A program made the position numbers and the translations under genes. A DNA stretch of 64,000 nt from Actinomyces sp. HPA0247 (GTDB lineage: Bacteria > Actinomycetota > Actinomycetes > Actinomycetales > Actinomycetaceae): positions 388,755 through 452,754 of the forward strand of contig KE150452.1 of NCBI GenBank assembly GCA_000411415.1, given 5' to 3'. Below the pieces are notes generated by a model. It saw only the letters and a list, made by a program, of their open reading frames with translations. It was not told the DNA's origin and did not search any database. This document shows positions 56,405 to 64,000 of the stretch, in pieces. Each line of letters begins with the position of its first letter. Position 1 is the first letter of the stretch.

Positions 56405-56508
56405 CGCACGTAATTCGATTGCATGAACTTTCAACAACGCCCGAAAACGTTGCAATTTCAACACCTTGAGTTCATATCTTGAAACAGTCGCAGGGGAATT
56501 ACGTGCGA
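56405..56508. repeat. AT-rich element bounded by 13-bp perfect inverted repeats
   Basis: TCGCACGTAATTC (56405-56417) is mirrored by GAATTACGTGCGA (56496-56508). Inside are ATGAACT/AGTTCAT and CAACG/CGTTG pairs and a repeated TTTCAACA. The pairing could form a branched RNA or mark the ends of a small mobile element; no target duplication was seen. Its base composition is clearly more AT-rich than that of neighbouring genes. Confidence 0.6.
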
Positions 56509-56842
56509 AATTTCTGAGAAGCGCGAAAGCACCAATACGATCACATGAAAGTCAGCGCATGGCCGCCGAGGCCTGGCTGCGGTGCCCGTGGGCGGTGGCG
56601 AGGTCTCGATCGTAAGACGCAGCCCTACTTACTATCACCGCCTGGCCCCTCGCGGCGTCGCCTTTGTTCCGGGCACCGCATGGCCTGCCCGCCCGCTCGC
56701 CGCCCGCGCCGCGAGCTGCGCTCGGCGCGTCGTCTCGAAGCCCGTCCAGGCCCTGCAGGCCCTGCGGCGCCCTCCACAAGGGCAACGCCTGCTCATTACG
56801 TTGTAGTGGTCCCTGCGCGTCTGTTAACTCCACCAACGCGCA

Positions 56843-56878
56843 ACGAGGCCGCGACCGGTTTACCGGCCACGGCCTCGT
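56843..56878 (-). terminator. Hairpin terminator of the ThrE operon
   Basis: ACGAGGCCG pairs with CGGCCTCGT, and CCGGT with ACCGG inside, with two mismatches. It begins 14 bases after the small protein's stop codon. Confidence 0.72.
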
Positions 56879-56891
56879 CAATGAATGAGCG

Positions 56892-57047
56892 TTAGCGCTG
56901 GATGAGCGCGACGAGCACTCGAGCGGTCACTGCCGCCACGCACACGATCGCAATGTTGCGGCCGACGGCGCGGATCTCGTCGCGGTCGATCGCGTACTCG
57001 AATTCGAACGACGGCGGCTTCAAACTCGCCTCAATGTCGAACTTCAT
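56892..57047 (-). CDS. Small single-helix membrane protein coupled to the ThrE-type exporter
   Basis: A 51-residue frame whose ATG overlaps the exporter stop codon (ATGA). The N-terminal half is polar (MKFDIEASLKPPSFEFEYAI) and the C-terminal half is one hydrophobic helix (about 30-49, NIAIVCVAAVTARVLVALI) ending in QR. The overlap, the placement just before the terminator and the coherent sequence support a real gene. It may be an accessory subunit or regulator of the exporter. No family is recognised. Confidence 0.65.
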   Translation of the reverse strand: MKFDIEASLKPPSFEFEYAIDRDEIRAVGRNIAIVCVAAVTARVLVALIQR

Positions 57048-58411
57048 GCGTTCTCCTCCTCGTACTCCCACAGGTTGGGGACTCGATCTTGCTTTTCGAC
57101 AAGCCAGTTCTTATCGGTGAGCATGCGCGAGAGTGCCAGGCCCATACCGATGGCAACGATCGTGAACATGACCGTAAAGAGCGCACCGAGTGCCTCGTCA
57201 ATCTGCTGGTTGTTCAGGTACGTGAGCGCTCGGTAGAGCGGCACTCCGGGAATCATGATGACGACGGCGGGAACGGACAGCGTCACGCGCGAGAAGCGTG
57301 TCCTGCGGGCGACAAACACGGCGAGGAGACCCGCAGCAAGGGCCGCGAGGCCAACGGCTGCCGGAGCGGGAACGCCCAGCTCCAGGTGCAAGGCGATACG
57401 GCCGGTGTTGATGACGGCACCGATGATAGCTGCCGTCGCACACACGCGTTGTGGCGAGTTAAAGAGCATCGCGAAACCGTATGCCGCGACGAAGCTCGTG
57501 AGGAAGCGCAGGAGGTAGTGTAGCCATGGAACGAGCGACACACCGTACTCGGGGGTCACAGACCAGCCGAAGATAGCGGAGATCGCCCACACAGCCACAC
57601 CCGCAGACGCGACAAGCATCGCCACATATACCAGGCGCCCGAGGCCGCCCTGGAAGTCTTGTCGGACGAGATCGATCAAGCCCGTCACAAGCGGGAAGCC
57701 GGGAACCAGGAACAGCAGCGCGGAAATAAAGCCCGCCTGGTGGGTCGACTCGATGCCAAGGAAATGTTGAGCCGGAGCAACCAACAGGATGTAGATCATC
57801 GCAGCAAGAGCACCGCAAGCCATCCACACACCGAAGTGGTTCATGTGCCGCACGAGCATCTGACGACGCAGCGCCTGGCCGAAGAACGATGCCACGGCCA
57901 CAGCAGAGCACTCGACCCATCCCCCACCGTTGAGGAACGCGAAGGCCGCACACGCAAGGCCCGATGCAAGCGCGTTCGAGAACCAGTCGTAGAGACCCGG
58001 AACCTTCGCGATCTTGTCAAGCTCGTCGGATACATCCTCAACGCGCACGGACTTGCCGTGGAGCGAGGCGACATAGTTATTGATGCGGTCGATCTTGTCT
58101 GCGTTCACGCCCATGAGGCGCTGCTCGGCAAGCTCCGTGCGGAATGTACCGTTGGCGTACGCCGTCGCAATAATCTCGGTGTACGTGACCTGCGCGCGAT
58201 GCTCAGAAATACCCACCGCCCGGGCGACGTCCGCCATGGACTTCTTCACCCGGTAGGCGCTCGCTCCGAAGGACAGAAGCATCTGTCCGAGCCGGAGCAC
58301 AACCTGGGACTGATGCGCGAGGCGATCATGGGCCGCCATACGTTGAGCAAGAACCTCGTCCTTCCCACCGTGTCGGTGGGGCGAGTCTGGTTGATGTGCA
58401 GAAGTGACCAT
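57044..58411 (-). CDS. Threonine/serine exporter, fused ThrE type
   Basis: A 455-residue inner-membrane protein. The N-terminal DUF1212-like part (about 30-290) begins with a cytoplasmic domain (LGQMLLSFGASAYRVKKSM) and then about five helices (VPGFPLVTGLIDLVRQDFQG). The C-terminal DUF3815-like part (about 300-425) supplies five more (HLELGVPAPAAVGLAALAAG, VIMIPGVPLYRALTYL). Corynebacterium ThrE has the same fusion and exports threonine and serine. There is no strong ribosome site at 58411; a TGCTAT hexamer a few bases upstream suggests a leaderless transcript. A tiny membrane protein gene overlaps its end. Confidence 0.88.
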   Translation of the reverse strand: MVTSAHQPDSPHRHGGKDEVLAQRMAAHDRLAHQSQVVLRLGQMLLSFGASAYRVKKSMADVARAVGISEHRAQVTYTEIIATAYANGTFRTELAEQRLMGVNADKIDRINNYVASLHGKSVRVEDVSDELDKIAKVPGLYDWFSNALASGLACAAFAFLNGGGWVECSAVAVASFFGQALRRQMLVRHMNHFGVWMACGALAAMIYILLVAPAQHFLGIESTHQAGFISALLFLVPGFPLVTGLIDLVRQDFQGGLGRLVYVAMLVASAGVAVWAISAIFGWSVTPEYGVSLVPWLHYLLRFLTSFVAAYGFAMLFNSPQRVCATAAIIGAVINTGRIALHLELGVPAPAAVGLAALAAGLLAVFVARRTRFSRVTLSVPAVVIMIPGVPLYRALTYLNNQQIDEALGALFTVMFTIVAIGMGLALSRMLTDKNWLVEKQDRVPNLWEYEEENA

Positions 58412-58684
58412 GGGAATAGCATCGCACGACTCATGCCGTTTTGAGGGCGACGTTGGTCCGTGACGTGTGTTTTTTCATCTGGTGGACATGCAACTGCATG
58501 CGGATGGAGCATTAAGACGAGGCATGGGCCCGGTAGACAGGTACGGATACCCGAGTCACCGATCCTCCGGCAAAACGGGGAGAACGCGGTGCCACGATGC
58601 ACCAAGTGACCGCCGAGGGCGGCATCGATAACGTGAATCACCCGAGGGACTGAACGTATAGCCGAGCAATTCAATGTATAGGAA
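58412..58684. other. Intergenic region between the exporter gene and the rRNA operon
   Basis: I found no gene. The short frames here lack ribosome sites and family features. Confidence 0.6.
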
Positions 58685-58718
58685 GAGCGGCCAGAAACCC
58701 GAAGGTTTCTGGCCGCTC
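58685..58718 (-). terminator. rRNA operon terminator
   Basis: A perfect 15-bp stem (GAGCGGCCAGAAACC and complement) with a CGAA loop, starting 13 bases past the 5S gene on the minus strand and followed by TTCCT. Confidence 0.88.
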
Positions 58719-58731
58719 CCCATCAGCGTGT

Positions 58732-58848
58732 TGTGGCGGTGTCCTACTCTCCCACAACCTGGCGGTTGCAGTACCATTGGCGCTGCCGGGCTTAGCTTCC
58801 AGGTTCGGAATGGAGGCTGGGCGTTTCCCCGGTGCTATGACCACCACA
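58732..58848 (-). rRNA. rrf: 5S ribosomal RNA
   Basis: About 117 bases, with the actinobacterial 5S pattern: GGTGGTCATAGCACCGGGG near the 5' end, CCATTCCGAACCTGGAAG in the middle (loops B-C), and a GTAGGACACCGCCA 3' arm pairing with the 5' arm. The ends are accurate to a few bases. Confidence 0.93.
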
Positions 58849-58905
58849 AGAATTGGTGTTCAACACTCCCCTCACCGTGTTTGGTGGGGTGTGGGTTGAT
58901 CGTGG

Positions 58906-58922
58906 TTTGTATAGTGGTTGCG
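58906..58922. repeat. 3' half of the 23S processing stem
   Basis: TTTGTATAGTGGTTGCG here is complementary in the transcript to the segment at 62134-62150, with weaker pairing extending outward. Together they bracket 23S rRNA for RNase III-type cleavage. Confidence 0.8.
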
Positions 58923-58984
58923 GCTGTTTCGTTGCCTGGTTTTTGTTCACCCCAACGTTGTTTGTGTGTTGGGTGTTGTTTAGT

Positions 58985-63965
<4,981 letters not shown>

Positions 63966-64000
63966 AAAACAAAAACGTTAAAGCCCAGAAAAACCAACCA

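Larger units (their letters stand above)
56263..56891. other. Long gene-poor stretch with repeats
   Basis: No convincing protein gene was found in about 630 bases. It contains a 13-base direct repeat (CCAGCTGGGGTGC twice, about 56347-56372), an AT-rich 104-bp inverted-repeat element, and GC-rich sequence of no recognised kind to 56840. Reading frames here are overlapping and lack ribosome sites. Confidence 0.6.

Noticed and set aside
56545..56895. Overlapping reading frames of 70-110 codons in the gene-poor stretch
   Set aside because: All three plus-strand frames and one minus-strand frame are open together, which reflects GC content; no family, no ribosome site.

Overview
The window is 64 kb of high-GC DNA from an actinobacterium. 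The 16S/23S sequences, the oral-commensal style sialidase and the gene order point to Actinomycetaceae, most likely Schaalia (formerly Actinomyces) odontolytica or a close relative; the species is an inference, not a database result. Most genes lie on the minus strand, many are coupled by 1-4 base overlaps, and several appear to be read from leaderless transcripts.

Region by region: (1) 1-3.7 kb: the end of a UvrD/HelD-type helicase, serA (serine synthesis), and an acyl-CoA ligase with an unusual repetitive tail. (2) 3.8-5.8 kb: nrdR, a LysM cell-division inhibitor of the ChiZ/DivS type, and lexA, with three LexA boxes between the last two. (3) 5.8-13.1 kb: L-lactate dehydrogenase, a DinG-like helicase, hflX, a methyltransferase, dapF and miaA. 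(4) 13.2-23.9 kb: two YbjN proteins, then the conserved actinobacterial block miaB-cinA-recX-recA-DUF3046-clgR-pgsA-ftsK, and a PfkB kinase. (5) 23.9-34 kb: RNase J, an accessory operon (DUF4418, DUF6273, two FtsX-like permeases, ABC ATPase) preceded by a DtxR/IdeR-like box, then dapA, a GNAT acetyltransferase, dapB and an M16 protease. (6) 34-45.6 kb: pnp, rpsO and the translation block ribF-truB-rbfA-infB-ylxR-nusA-rimP, then a DUF4439 lipoprotein. (7) 45.7-56.2 kb: leuB, a secreted sialidase with cell-wall-binding repeats, a glycosyltransferase, a tiny secreted peptide, ilvBNC with a leader peptide and attenuator, and an AspT-type transporter. (8) 56.2-64 kb: an AT-rich inverted-repeat element, a ThrE exporter coupled to a 51-residue membrane peptide, and a full rRNA operon (16S-23S-5S, minus strand, no spacer tRNA).

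Functional links: lexA, the ChiZ-like protein and recA form an SOS unit joined by LexA boxes. dapA, dapB and dapF supply lysine and meso-diaminopimelate, while ilvBNC and leuB supply branched-chain amino acids under ribosome-mediated attenuation. RNase J and PNPase handle RNA decay near the translation genes.

The most interesting unexplained signals are: a 12-14 base oligomer (GACGAGGCCGGGGC) recurring at least ten times in many reading frames and inside hairpin terminators, reminiscent of uptake sequences; the metal-box ABC operon; an 18-bp palindrome in the sialidase leader; a 104-bp inverted-repeat element; and two unlisted small proteins.
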